Positions 34,021 to 45,519 of a DNA stretch of 64,000 nucleotides are shown here, piece after piece. The notes beneath the pieces are model-generated. The model searched no databases. It saw only the letters and a list, made by a program, of their open reading frames with translations, and was not told where the DNA came from. Every line of letters begins with the position of its first letter. Within the stretch, counting starts at the first letter, position 1. The stretch is from NCBI GenBank assembly GCA_963931925.1, contig OZ007570.1, positions 28,151,974 to 28,215,973 of the forward strand, read 5' to 3'. The DNA is from Onchidella celtica (lineage: Eukaryota; Mollusca; Gastropoda; Systellommatophora; Onchidiidae). The position numbers and the translations under genes were made by a program.

Positions 34021-34030
34021 AATAAAAAGG
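33614..34030 (+). mobile_element. Dispersed repeat family C, copy 1, with long AAAT tail
   Basis: This matches 61693-61800 plus 62385-62606 over its whole body. Shared blocks in order are TTATATAATAAA, CGCTCAGATAACTC, GAGTGAAATTTTAC, AAGACTTTTGTCTAAAG, ATAAACCTAAAAGAACAG, CCATTATAATCACC, ACTGAAACTAATAAACA and TATCCCGGGCAGGG. The body ends near 33903 and is followed by about 120 bases of AAAT repeats. A poly-AAAT tail and no open frame suggest a non-autonomous retroelement (SINE-like or a LINE 3' UTR). No clear A and B boxes were found. Confidence 0.6.
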
Positions 34031-36500
34031 TTTACATAGGATTGATTAGCGGAGGGAAATTTAAATAAATCTTTGTCACACCAATGTGCCCGAACTACAT
34101 TACCATTTTTACAGTATCGTGTGCTCCATTCGTATTCCGCCTCGTTAAAGTTTCATTTTAATCATGTTTGGTATATAATTTATGTTAGAACATAGAGGTG
34201 TATTTATCTATGCCATGTGGGAGTGTTCCTTGGCAGGGATAGGCAACATGTTTATTTGATTTTCCATTAAACTATAAGTCATAGAAGGACACACCGGCGT
34301 GACTTAAGTTTGTAAAGACATGAATTAATCATTTTTTACAAAATTATTTCGTTACATTAGTCTGATTTAATTTCTGTCAAATCACTATCTTAGATTTCAG
34401 AACATTTTTACCAAATATGACCATTTTGAAATGATCCTTAGCTAGTGTGCTGACTGATACACAAGACAAAATACAATATTAAAATGATATAGCTACCGGT
34501 GTATGCGAAACTTCGGTGTAAAATATTGTTGTACAATAATTCATTTAACAATTCGTTCAGTCAGTTGTGCAATTCTGTACATTATTTCATTCACTGACAC
34601 ACTCCTCACTCATTTATTCTTTCACTCGGGTCTTTCATTCATTAACCAGTTAATTCATTTTGTGTTCTATCGACAGAAAATTCATTATTTATTTGTTCCT
34701 TATTCATTCATCTATATAGCTGACCATTTTTAATGATAGTTGTTATTTTATTATTGGTTGCTTTTTGGAATCCTCTATACCTTCCTTCTCCCTTTGTAAT
34801 TAACGCAGCAATAAATGAATGGGTTTGAAAATAATTTTTTCTACAAATAAGCAAATGCCTAAACGTAAGCGTAGTAATTGTATTTGTATTTTGCATTTTA
34901 TATTTTATATTTTGTAAACTTCTTTAATCCCATTTGGGAATTGACCTTAGTGTCATTGCAGCCCAGTTACAACTGGACCAGACTCGTCGTCGCCACAGTG
35001 CAATATTTATGTACAATTATTGTGAGATGAATCTGAAATCTGGAGGCTGGTTGTACATTATTTATCTCATTATCTGTTCATTACTGAGTTACATATTAAT
35101 CGTTGTGTCTCGCCTGTCTGTTCATTTTATTTTGTTTATCTTGTTCACTTTCTTTTACTTTAATTCATTTTTATTTTATTTTACGATTTCTATTTATTTA
35201 TTTGTTTGTTAGTTATTTCTTTACTTTTTTTTTTTTTGGATAGAAAGTAGGCCTACTGTCAACCAAAGCAATATTGGACTTAATTTGTGAATCATGACTG
35301 GTGTGGGCAGAACCACAAGGAAATTGTAATGATTGATCTATGGGAAATGGAGAAGAAAAAAACAGTCATATGATTTATCCAAAGACACCTGGAAACCTAG
35401 TGACTGCCACAGTCAAACACAAACAAAAAAAAGGCGATGTATACATTTTACGTACACATACATACATGTAAACGCGCAGGCAACTATGGATGTGTATGAG
35501 ACGCATTATAAAATTTATTATTGTTGTTGTGGTTGTTGTTATTGTTATTATTTACTATTCTATGATTACTATTATTATTATTATTGTTATTTTCACGGTC
35601 TAAAGAGGAGGAAATGGAAAAGCTCCCCTGACAAGATCTTTCTTGATCAAATCGTTCCATGAGCTATCAAATTGAAACACTATTTTATGATGTTGGATCA
35701 AAAATGACAGTTAATTCATTGCATTGATATTCTATTGATTTTTATACTAATGTTGTACTAATATAAATAGATTTAAGTTACTTGTTTCTCCAAATATTGA
35801 GCGATTATTTGTTTATCCCCGACAATGCAATAAATTGTTATAGATTTTCATGCCAGTGTCACATAAAAGGCAAGAAAGAGACAGTTAGTTGAAGGGACAC
35901 TGCTTTCTGTCAACTGACTAATTAGGGGTGAAAAAAAAATTAATTCATTATGTAAACTGTAATTCATTATACATCTAAAAATAAAATAAATAACCGATAA
36001 AAAAATAATATTTTAACCACAAAATGAATTACTCATGCTTACTTGAATTTTACCATTATTTGGAACGAAATATTACAATACTATAAATGGATATTGAGCA
36101 CTTTAAAAGTAGGAAGTTGTTTGCCCTGGATAAGTGTGATGCTATGAATAATGCTGTGAAATTTTTTTTAATTGATTGTGACAATGTTAAAAATAGCAGA
36201 CTGAAAGCGATAAAAATAAAACACATCAGGACTGTCGGTAGTTGTTTGTCCTGTGAAAATTCACCTGTGATGTGTAAAATAATAATCCAACGATCGCTAC
36301 AGGTTGGGAAAATTTGTAATGAGTCTTGCAGTAAGAAAAAGCGGGATGGAGAGAAGGTGGATTGGATATTTTTAGTGTCTAAAATGTCATAAATAGTATC
36401 TTCAAAAAATGCAAATTATTTACCTCAGCTCATCACTGTATCTCCGAATGTGTTATCCAAAATTGTAATGGATGACATGCAGGAATATTTTGATAATCAC
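34031..36500. other. Desert, no gene
   Basis: AT-rich sequence with runs of TTTAT and TTGTTATT (about 35516-35595). Open frames of 76-109 codons are low-complexity (Tyr/Cys-rich from TAT/TGT repeats). No coding or RNA gene was recognised. Confidence 0.4.
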
Positions 36501-37160
36501 GAGGAGTTGAAATGTAATGTGTCAGTGACGACTTAACTCTGTTGTCCGAATTAGTTCCTTGCTAGACCTAATCTTGTCACGTTCATGATCGAAGTGCTGT
36601 CCTGTCCTCTTGCCAAATCACGATACTGTCGTAAGTATCCTCTCTGGGCAGAGTCGCGAAGTTTGTCGACTATCGTGACAGATTTTAACATCTTTTTGAT
36701 GACGATGATAATGTTAGACATCGCTGATAAATAAAATCCCTGCGTGAGTGAGGCGATGTTGACAAATATTTGTCATGATGTTCCGATAATTGTCCGTTGA
36801 AAGTACGTCGAATCTCACGGGATTACATGCTCATTTTGAACTGAGATGGACAACTATAGTAAAGTTGATGACTATGTTTAGATTCTCCGCTGCAGGTCCT
36901 CTGTATCAATACTGTAATTTACAACGTCGAACGACAAACGCGGTCTGTTATTGGCGTTATCCAAGTCATTATCACTCTCGTAATCAGACCAGCTCATCAA
37001 CAGTTCATCCTGCTGAATATGCAGTTATCAGTCTTAAAGGGGAGTCCCCCCAAGCACCACATGCCTCCGTAACTACCCCTGCCACGGCAAGAAAATCACA
37101 AAAAAAGCGACAGCAACCTCACATCAGGTGTGTCTCAATCAGTACCGAGTGGGGTTAGAT
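36501..37160. promoter_or_regulatory. Candidate regulatory island with 16-bp palindrome
   Basis: A mixed-composition, repeat-free block. TGACAAATATTTGTCA (36760-36775) is a perfect 16-bp palindrome with two TGACA half-sites, the core bound by TALE homeodomains (Meis/Tgif). A GGGATTA (Otx-type) occurs near 36820. The 122-codon plus frame at 36790-37158 has no recognisable domain or splice setting and is probably chance. Function is inferred from motifs only. Confidence 0.25.
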
Positions 37161-37399
37161 CGACTAGTCTTAGGGCAGGCCCGCCCCGCCCACTGCCACA
37201 TTTAAAGCCCCACCTGATACGCAAATAGGAATTTGACCATGACGAAAACTCGATTCGCATCAGGTTCCAATCTCATCGTCCTTTGTAATTCAGGGCTAAT
37301 TTGTGACTAGAACTTGCAATACATTTGAAACTAACAGCGTTCGATTGTATAATTAATTTTCTTTAGTTTACAATTTATGACAGGGTTTATTGTATCGAG

Positions 37400-37960
37400 C
37401 AGCAAGTTTTCGTGTCTCCTTTCTATGGTTCAATGATTTGCATTAGACAAATGGCTCATGAATATGAATGACAGTTCCGCCAATCAGTGGACAGCTTTTG
37501 GTTACTGGCAAGGGGACAGTCTTCACCTGCTGATATGTTACTTTTACAGAATTTATGTCAAATGGCCGAGATATGAGCGCTAATTAGGAGTGCTCTATTT
37601 ATAATTGAGTACCTGTGACATGGAATGTTTCAAGCCCCCTTTGCTTTGTTCTTTGAGTTATGGGATCAACCACAAGGCCCGGCAAAAGTCAAGGCCTAGC
37701 AGGCTGTTCCATCGTTGGAGCAGACAGTCCGATTGCAATTTGGTTGGGTGCATTACGGCTTACTGTAAACAGCTTCACGCCAGTATTCAGTGGTCAGCTA
37801 AAAGACCCGGCCTAATCTACGCCCAGACCAACCAATGACCGCGCGGTGGACAATGGAACTCCTGAGGCGAGACTGTTTTTGGGACGGGCTAATTGATATC
37901 GGACAGGCCTTTGATATCTAATCATAATTAGTAGACCGTTTCTCACCTCTGCTCTTTTGA
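37400..37960. promoter_or_regulatory. Candidate enhancer with POU octamer and homeodomain sites
   Basis: A perfect octamer ATTTGCAT (37436-37443) is followed within 30 bases by ATGAATATGAATGACAG, which mixes octamer-like and Meis-type TGACAG sequence. Then come CCAATCAG (near 37489) and TAATTA at 37581-37586, with further TAAT sites near 37915-37930. The block is free of simple repeats. POU plus homeodomain clusters are a common make-up of neural enhancers, and bsx is the nearest developmental gene, about 18 kb away. Conservation is untested. Confidence 0.3.
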
Positions 37961-38555
37961 ACGACTGGTCGTTGATGTTACTAGTGATTAGAAAATAAGA
38001 GGAGAGGGGAGGGTTGGTAGTGGATGATCGTTAGTGTAGTTGATAAGAGACCATGTTGGGCATGTCATTTTGAGTATGATCAAAGTGCGATGGCTCATGA
38101 CGTTCAGTATCCACGCGACCTTTGTTCGGCTAGAGCCTATCTTAACTTAGTGTCAGCTGCGCTTCGAATACATATATTTGACATATTTGACGCCTGTTTT
38201 ATCCAAACCTCAGGGATTTCAGAACCCAGTATGCTACGAAAATAAAATCAAATAAAAGGGGTCGGCAGTAGACAAATTTATATGTGTGCATAGTTAAGGT
38301 GAAGAAAATGAAAGACAAGTATTGGTTATAATTATATTTGCAAATTTATCCAATGGCTGAGGGAAGATCACAAGAAAACTGAACCCCACAAGAAAAACAA
38401 AAGCAAATTTAAGTAGAACGCAGGCTTTGTGTCTCAGATCTTTTCCAAAAAGGTTTTTGGCATAGCAGATGGACGGGGGGGGGGGGGGAGGGGGAGAGGA
38501 GGAAACACGTACAACTGGCAGACAAATAAATGAATAATCAAACAGGTAAATAATT
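37961..38555. other. No recognised gene
   Basis: Unique sequence up to a G run at about 38473-38487. A 73-codon plus frame at 38024-38245 shows no recognisable features. Confidence 0.4.
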
Positions 38556-38690
38556 TGAACAAAGCATGTCTATACGACAAGGGCCATGTTGTGCTCCGAA
38601 GAGGCAAGACGACAGACAGAATAATTATAATGACAAAATGATACGGCAGATGTAGATTACATACACGACGACCAGAAGAACCCACCAACC
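38556..38690. repeat. Dispersed repeat family A, copy 2
   Basis: It shares AAAGCATGTC, GGGCCATGTTGTGCTC, GGCAAGACGACAGACAGAAT and ACCAGAAGAACCCACCAACC with the copies at 1603 and 56441, in the same order and orientation. An AAAT-rich sequence follows it. Confidence 0.45.
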
Positions 38691-39064
38691 ACCTGCAAAT
38701 AAATAAGACAAATGAATAAATAATTAATCAGATAAATACTAGGTGAAGATCTGGACGGGAACAATAAATGAATGAGAGAAACATATACCGGAATATTAAA
38801 AATCCGATCATGCAAATTGAAACAAAGAGCGATTTTAGGAGGGGATTGGGATGGGGTTGGGTGGGGGGGGGGGGCAGGAGACTATACTGAGTGCTTATAC
38901 TTATCAAGCTCCACTGCGACCCATCTCGGTGCTCCTTTCTTGTCAGCTGGCTTTCTTAGAAACACATGACAATTGTACTCAGACAATGACAGGATTATCT
39001 GAACAAGTTTCACAGGTACAATCACAGAACGTAAACCATCATTCTTTTGTGGGAGACGATTATG

Positions 39065-39325
39065 AGATAATAATAATGATAATAATGGGTGCCATTTATA
39101 TAGCGCATATCCATTGCCATTAGAAATGCTCTATGCGCTTTATAGAGGCTCTCCCACTCGCTCTTTCTTTCTCTCACCCTCTCTCTCTCACTCTCTCTGC
39201 CCCTCTCTATCTCTCTTTATCTCAGGGCAAAATATTGTAACGCAGCCTGTTAGGCGCAGTTCACAACTCACAGCAGTTCACAACTCACAACTTGTATTCT
39301 AAAGTATTAAAACAATATTTGAATA
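39065..39325 (-). mobile_element. SINE-like element sharing an L2 LINE tail, copy 1
   Basis: On the minus strand: a unique head (near 39325-39225) with GTTGTGAGTTGTGAACTG twice in tandem and GCGCCTAACAGGCTGCGTTA, then a GA-rich variable run, then the L2-type end CTATAAAGCGCATAGAGC, GCGCTATATAAATGGC and an ATT/ATC tail. The same order is found at 44821-45075. Head plus borrowed LINE tail is the usual plan of a SINE mobilised by a partner LINE, here plausibly the L2-type element at 4286-5079. Confidence 0.6.
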
Positions 39326-40528
39326 TCTATTAATATTAATTATTTAATAATGAATTACAAATTTTTGTTGGTGATATTGTGGGGGTGGGGTGTTGGGGGG
39401 GATGTTGATTTATAGTCATTTTAGACTGCCCATTTCCCCTGCCCCCTTTGCTGAGCACAGAGACTTATAAAACACTTGTCAACACAGAGATTAAAACAAA
39501 CAACAACAACAACTGCAAATTTGTCACAGAATAAAATATTATATATTTTTTATGAGACATTCTCCATAATTATGATCCTTCTACCCATGTGTTGCAGATC
39601 AGTTGCAACGTAAAAAGAGCAATGCGAGCGCAAATTTAAATAATTATGAATATTATTGTCAAGTGCATAATAATGTGTTTACAATTTAAATGTGCTTTAA
39701 TGTTGGCAAAATTTGGAAAGCATGACATGCTTATTTACGTGAAGGTAGGAATTGAATGTTTACTATTACATACCCACCAGAAATAATCACTTTAAAATAA
39801 TTCAATACAAGATGAAATTTTGGCAATAAGAATCTTTACAATCGCATAATAATGGTATATTTAGCACGAGTTGTTTTTGTTTTGTTTTTTTTTAGTGTTA
39901 AAACATTTTCTGCGATAAATTTGAACTAGTGAATTTTAGTTATATTTTAGTCATTTTAGAAAAACAAAACCCCCCAAAAAACTTCTTGTATGGGTTTGAA
40001 AACAAACTGCAGCTTTCGGGTAACTAATAGTAATAATATTTTGTATAGCTGGTCAGTCAGTGAAATATTCATGATTTATTGAATACTGGCGGGTTGCCCA
40101 CATTTTGCTACTCAAATCAGTCAAATGAGCTAGCCGAAAAAATCTGTGAAGTAGAGTTGTTATTCTGACCAAATGGGCAGTTAAATCTAAGTAATTATAT
40201 TTCTAGTCGGGTAGCCAGCTAAATCTCCCCAAAAATGTTATTCTGGCCAGGTTTGAGCTGAGACTGGGTTTTACAGTACATCGGCAGGATAACGGCCACT
40301 TAGAGATTTATTATTATCATTTTATTATACATGTATATATATTTTTTCTTTTTTGGTACATTCTTTAGGTCTGATATTCAGGACTTCTACCAATTCAAAG
40401 TTCACAAATTAGATTTTTTTTTTAAAATGTTTCATAAAAATGGATTACATTGGTGAAGTTCTTAAAGTTGTTTCTGGCCAGGTGACTTAACTTTTCCCGA
40501 ATGAGAGGCTGACAATACACATTAAAAC
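39326..40528. other. Desert, no gene
   Basis: AT-rich sequence with a G-rich patch near 39381-39400 and a T run near 39881-39892. No open frame of interest. Confidence 0.4.
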
Positions 40529-40696
40529 AAACACACACACACACACATACAGAGTTAGAGAGTGAGGGAGAGTGAGAGTAAGAGGGGGAGCGAGAGAGTG
40601 AGAGAGAGAGGGGGGGAGAGAGGAAGAGTGGCACCGACATAGAGAGGGAGAGAGAAAGAGGGAGAGAGAGAGAGAGGGGGGGGGAGAAGAGAGTGA
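40529..40696. repeat. CA then GA-type microsatellite
   Basis: ACACAC repeats (about 40529-40548) pass into GAGAGG/AGAGAG repeats with G runs to about 40696. Overlapping minus-strand frames rich in Ser, Leu and Pro are shadows of this tract. Confidence 0.85.
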
Positions 40697-40939
40697 CAGC
40701 GAGAAGGGTCCCTCCCCACCCCACCCCCCCCCTTTGGCACTATAAATCCGGCTCTGCTTATTGGTAAAAAACAACAACAAAAAAGCTCCCGGTCAGGGAG
40801 ATCAATATCATTGCTGCGGCTGTGCGTCTCGCTTTCTTCTGAAAAAAAAAAGGCTATTTCGAGGGCCATATGGTAAACGGCCATAACTCGATCCCCCCCC
40901 CCCCCCCCAAAATGAGACATTTGGCATGCTTATAGCTTT

Positions 40940-41030
40940 CCGCAGGTTGTGTTATAAGTTAGGGGTTAAAAACCCTTCATTTAACCCTTAGTTTTAGAAT
41001 AAAAGCCACAACTTATAACAAAACCTGCGG
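40940..41030. repeat. 91-bp hairpin-forming inverted repeat
   Basis: CCGCAGGTTGTGTTATAAGT (from 40940) is the reverse complement, with one mismatch, of ACTTATAACAAAACCTGCGG (to 41030). Inside is a second stem, AGGGGTTAAA / TTTAACCCTT (40961-40970 with about 40979-40989). The right arm has about 20 extra bases between the two stems. Either a minimal MITE or a transcribed hairpin is possible. Confidence 0.6.
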
Positions 41031-43160
41031 ACTGTCAAGGGATACAGGTATACCAGGTGGGCCTATATGTAATATTTTTTCTTAAAGCTGAGTTACGATA
41101 ATTTACCATGCAGCTCTTGAAATTTAGAGAAAAAAAACAAAAACCCACCACCACCACCACCAATCTTCTGCACCTACCCGACCAAGAAAACAACTAACAA
41201 TGACGGTAACGATCTACTGATCGTCTGTAAAGCAAACGGAGAATGAGGGAAAGATTTACCGGGCGTAAGGCATGAAACGGAAATTAAAATAAATGCTGGT
41301 GTAACTCTATCAGACAAGAGACAACTTACAGAGAATCAAGAGGAAGGAGGAGAGATACGTGTCGCACAAAAGATGAAACATCTTCCTGACGTGACAAGCA
41401 GACGAGAAAACCCAATGCAGCCATGATGGGTGCAGGGATGCGGTAGTATCGATACGCCTCTTGCCATCAGTGGGTACATTTCTCATCGATGCTGTTTCAT
41501 TTATCGTCACCGGGCAGCAAGTCTTCCACAGCGTTAATGATTTTGAAAACAAAAGTACCAAATTTAGATAAAAGATACAGTGACGGAGAAACTAATCAGG
41601 CCGTCGGAAATGAAGTTGATTATTCTTAAATATTACATTTATCAGATATCAAGGCTTTGAAAAGACAACTGGCGGCAATCGCGTACATGTATTTCCAAGA
41701 CACAAATCTTCCTTCTCTTACTGTTTCTCTTTCAAACATCAGGGTGAAAAATACTGTCATAAGAATTCCGCTGACGAAATATCGATGAAATAAAAATAAA
41801 AAGTGTGTATCGCCCACCTGCATCACGCTGTAATAACTTAATCAGGTTTAATAATCTGTGCCCATGGGAGGAGGCCCGGCCGTCTGCCCCTCATTAACAA
41901 CAATTTGCGCCAATTAATTTCGCAATCAGACCGGCTCGAGCGGCCGTCTAGAGATTCCGGGACCGGAAAGTCGCCTCCGCTTGAAAACTACCGTTAACAA
42001 GGCACGAGAGCTCGTGAGCATCTGCGCTCTCTGCTTTACTCATTCGCTTCTGAATTCCTGGTCTCTGTGGCCTTCCTTCCGAGAGCTCAAGTGATCTAAG
42101 AATAGCGGCTGACTGTAATATTAAGTTGCATGAACGCGGATGGATTGGACTTTTAGCCAAACTGTAAGACATTACTTAAGGTCCATTTGACTCAATCTTG
42201 TTTATTGTTGCTGTTGTTGCTGGATGGTGGCTAATTTTGTTAACAATACTAAGACTTGTATAAATAAGAAACAAAACAAATATATACAGAAAAAGTGAAA
42301 ATATTTGGCTCACGGTCAGCTCCTTTGCGTTTGGATACAAACATTACAATACATTATGAATTTAAAATTTCAGTAATTTGCGATAGACCAAAAAAATTTA
42401 AAAAAAGAAAAAAAGTGGGAAGTGGGCGGGGAGGGGAGGAAACAAACGATGACGAGGACTTTTATATTTTTGCAGGTCTGGATTCAAAACTCTCATTTTT
42501 CATCAGTTTTTCGCATCCCCTACCCCTCCTCCCAGAACTGGCGGTTAAGGGACTTCGATTGCGACTGCAGTCCAATATGGTGGTTGTGCTGTCAGGAAAA
42601 TAATACGTGTTCAGTATCAGCCCTTTGAATCAAGTTTTATTAGCTGTTATGAAGAAACTCTTGAAGTAACTCTTAAACCAAACAAGAGAAAGGAAGAAAG
42701 AAAATAGTTATTAATTACGTGTTTTTTTTTTCAAACAAGAGTGTCGCCATTGCTCTCTGCTGTGTTCTACCTGTGCCGTGCCGTGAAATGGGGACGTCAT
42801 GCAACGCACAAAACTCTCAAGGCAGGTGAAGGGAATGAAAGTTCGTGGCCGCAATCAAATTGCCTCTTGGCTTATCTGTTCATTTCTCTCTGTATTGTAG
42901 GTACCAAAAAATATAAAGTTGTGACATACAAAGCTGAGTAGAACCGAGGACTTGGCGAGGTTGCCAAGTTAAAATTAGCAGCTCGACAAGAAGCACCAAA
43001 ACATGGTACTATCTGCTAGACAGTGTATTTAAACACATCAATATTGTATGGAAATTAAAACAGACTGCCTGCAAAATTTACCACGATTAAACTGATATAT
43101 ATGATGGCTACACTTTTATTTTTAATAAGATTTCATTTGGGTCTATTGCCTTTATTAGGT
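41031..43160. other. No recognised gene; possible regulatory patch near 41.85 kb
   Basis: The part at about 41835-41950 is repeat-poor with CTCATTAACAACAATTTGCG and CCAATTAATTTCGC, combining SOX-like AACAAT and homeodomain-like TAAT sites. The rest has A runs and short open frames without support. A poly-purine patch lies near 42400-42440. Confidence 0.35.
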
Positions 43161-43640
43161 GGAAGAAATGCCCGCCGTCTCTCTTATCTGTCATTTTTTT
43201 GTGGATCAAACCCAACCAGCGATCTGATTTCACTGTGAAATTAATGGAATCCTTTTAAAACATGTGATTTATTTCTTCTGTCATTTTGATGTCCCAGCAC
43301 ACAAAGATCTGATGTGAGTTGTTTGACAAACTAGCGATGCGACCGGGGCGTCTGTCTTCTGTTTCGGTGACCTCCGTGCATCGCCTCGCGTAGGGAGCTG
43401 ACAATGCTGTTATCGTATGAATACTGATGTCATTCCACCAATTTCCCGCTTCGTTAAGGCTGATTAGGGCCGCTAGGGGGCCCGTGAGTTGGGATGCCAG
43501 GCTGACGTTGATTGGCTGGTTACCGGAGGATTTAACCCAATTTCCGGTCATCGATGCGCCAGAGCGTTCAAAATGGAGATGGTGCGCAATATCAGCAGTG
43601 TCCTGATCGGAAACACTTGAGGATTCTCAGCAAAGCTTTC
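43161..43640. promoter_or_regulatory. Candidate regulatory island with CTCF-like site
   Basis: A repeat-free, GC-richer block. GCCGCTAGGGGGCCC (43469-43483) fits the CTCF core CCASYAGRKGGC on the plus strand. TCF/LEF-like CACAAAGATC occurs near 43298, ATTGATTGG near 43508 and AAAATGGAGATGG near 43570. No exon was recognised. With the sites at 28028 and 31293 this gives three CTCF-like motifs between bsx and ENPP. Confidence 0.3.
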
Positions 43641-44820
43641 TTGCTAAGCCAAGAAATCCGACAGACCTTCGTGCTCATCTTTATGTCGTGGCTGCTTTAC
43701 GTTCAGAAATGTTGCTAAAGATTTCTTTCGCTGTTCATTTCATTTTAAGAGATTGGATTTCTCTGAGTTGCTCTTTTCTTTCTCTTCTTAAAGAAAGAAA
43801 GAAAAACAATTCATTTCATTGTCTTCACCATTCTCTGACAGTGCAATATATTAACATAAATTTAATCTTGTTTTTCCGGGGGTAGGGGGTGGGGGTATGA
43901 AGTTGTATCTTTCCATGTTTTCACTCTTTCTTTCTCCCTCTCTCTTTTCTTAACATCCCTATTGGCATCGCTTTAGTAACAACCAACGAAACATCCTGCC
44001 GGTTCTAGGTGACTTTTCAACTTGTTGTGCCCGCGCCGTACGATTTCACTCGACATTAGAAGACATTTGTTGTCCATAAGATATACTATGTAGAATATTA
44101 TTTTACTGATTTTTTGGTTCTTCGTTTTCTTCAAGGAACTGGGCAGAGGTGTGTCCAGGGTAGCCATTTCAGTGCGTGGAAGGAAAAAAAAAAATGTTAC
44201 CAAAAGCTCCCGAAGTACAAGAAAGTAAATTTGGGTACCAATAACTTTTATACATACAGTAATTTAATAATCCCGCTTCTCATCTCAAAGTAATGATGTA
44301 TACGCTTTAATAATTTTAATACATTGTACAACAACAACCACAAACAAACCAACAAAAAAAAATGTTTGCTTATTTAATGTAATACATGTACATTCAGAAC
44401 TACTGGGGTCAGAAAAAAAAAAAAAGAGCCATATTGATCCTAGTTACTGATTTTTATTTCCGGCTTAGGCGGCAAAAAAAACAACAACATATACCCGTTC
44501 ACAAGTTGGACAAACTTGCTTTCAGGCTACATGAGACATTTCCATAGACAACCGCAATGATATGACTGAACAAATGGACAGTGCATCAATGAAAGACTTA
44601 TACAGCTCCTATTTCACCACATCTGCAAAACAAAACCCTCATAGTTATCATATTGAATGCACCTATCACTGTTCGAGAGTTACACTGTTCACCCAGTTAA
44701 ACGTACATGTAGTTTTCTTGCAAACTCGCCTCCATTTACTTTCGTCCTTTACAAAGACAGTCTTTCTCTCTCTCTCTCTCTCCGTTTACTCTTAATTTCA
44801 TGGCTAGAAGGCCAAAATAT
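43641..44820. other. No recognised gene
   Basis: Pyrimidine-rich patches near 43765-43800 and 43920-43950, a G-rich patch near 43876-43896, A runs and a CT run near 44760-44783. Short open frames only. Confidence 0.4.
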
Positions 44821-45075
44821 TTAATAATAATAATAATAATGCCCCAATGGAGATCATTTATATAGCGCCTAATCCAAACAAGTTCGCTCTAGGTGCTTTA
44901 CAGAAAGTCTTGTTCTCTCAATTTGCATCTCTCTCTCTTTCTCTCCGGCTCCCCCCCCCCTCTCTCTCTCTGTCTCTCTACCTCTCTCCATCTCAGAGCA
45001 AATTGTAACGCAGCCTGTTAGGTGCAGTTCACAACTCACAACGGTATTATAAAGTATTATAATAATATTTGAATT
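44821..45075 (-). mobile_element. SINE-like element sharing an L2 LINE tail, copy 2
   Basis: Same order as 39065-39325: a head with GTTGTGAGTTGTGAACTGCA and CCTAACAGGCTGCGTTAC, a GA-type run with a G tract (about 44925-44995), then the L2-type tail CTGTAAAGCACC, GGCGCTATATAAATGATC and ATT repeats at the low-coordinate end. The head carries one copy of the GTTGTGAACTG block where copy 1 has two. Confidence 0.6.
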
Positions 45076-45519
45076 TTATTTTACATATTTGATAGTGATT
45101 TACCCTTGAAATCTTAAGGAATGAGAACACACAGTAACAACTACAGCACAACATCATTATTTTATGCCACCAAACAAACACTATCCCCTTGGGCTAGTAA
45201 GAACAACAAAGCAATCAAAAATAAAATTCATAGATTGAGTTTAATTTTTTGTACAACACAAACAGTACATTATGTTCCCTCTACTCCACCCCCCTCCTAA
45301 AATGCTACCATCACGGGGTTGCTCAGCCTTTACTGATACTCTTGCTTTATGTGGGCTTGTGTGATGCAATATGGCTTTAACTTTAAGGCCTATCAGCTGG
45401 AAAATGACTACACAGGTATTATACCATAAAGTGCCTTTCTGCCAATGAATAATGAAAGGTATAGTTAAAAAATTAAAGTCCAACCATTAAGAAGACTTTA
45501 AAGCAATGCATGCAAGAAA

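Noticed and set aside
36790-37158. 122-codon plus frame as a possible gene
   Set aside because: Length is within chance expectation for 64 kb in six frames; no domain, splice site or start context.
40422-40920. Three overlapping 97-121 codon minus frames
   Set aside because: All derive from the CA/GA microsatellite and G runs.
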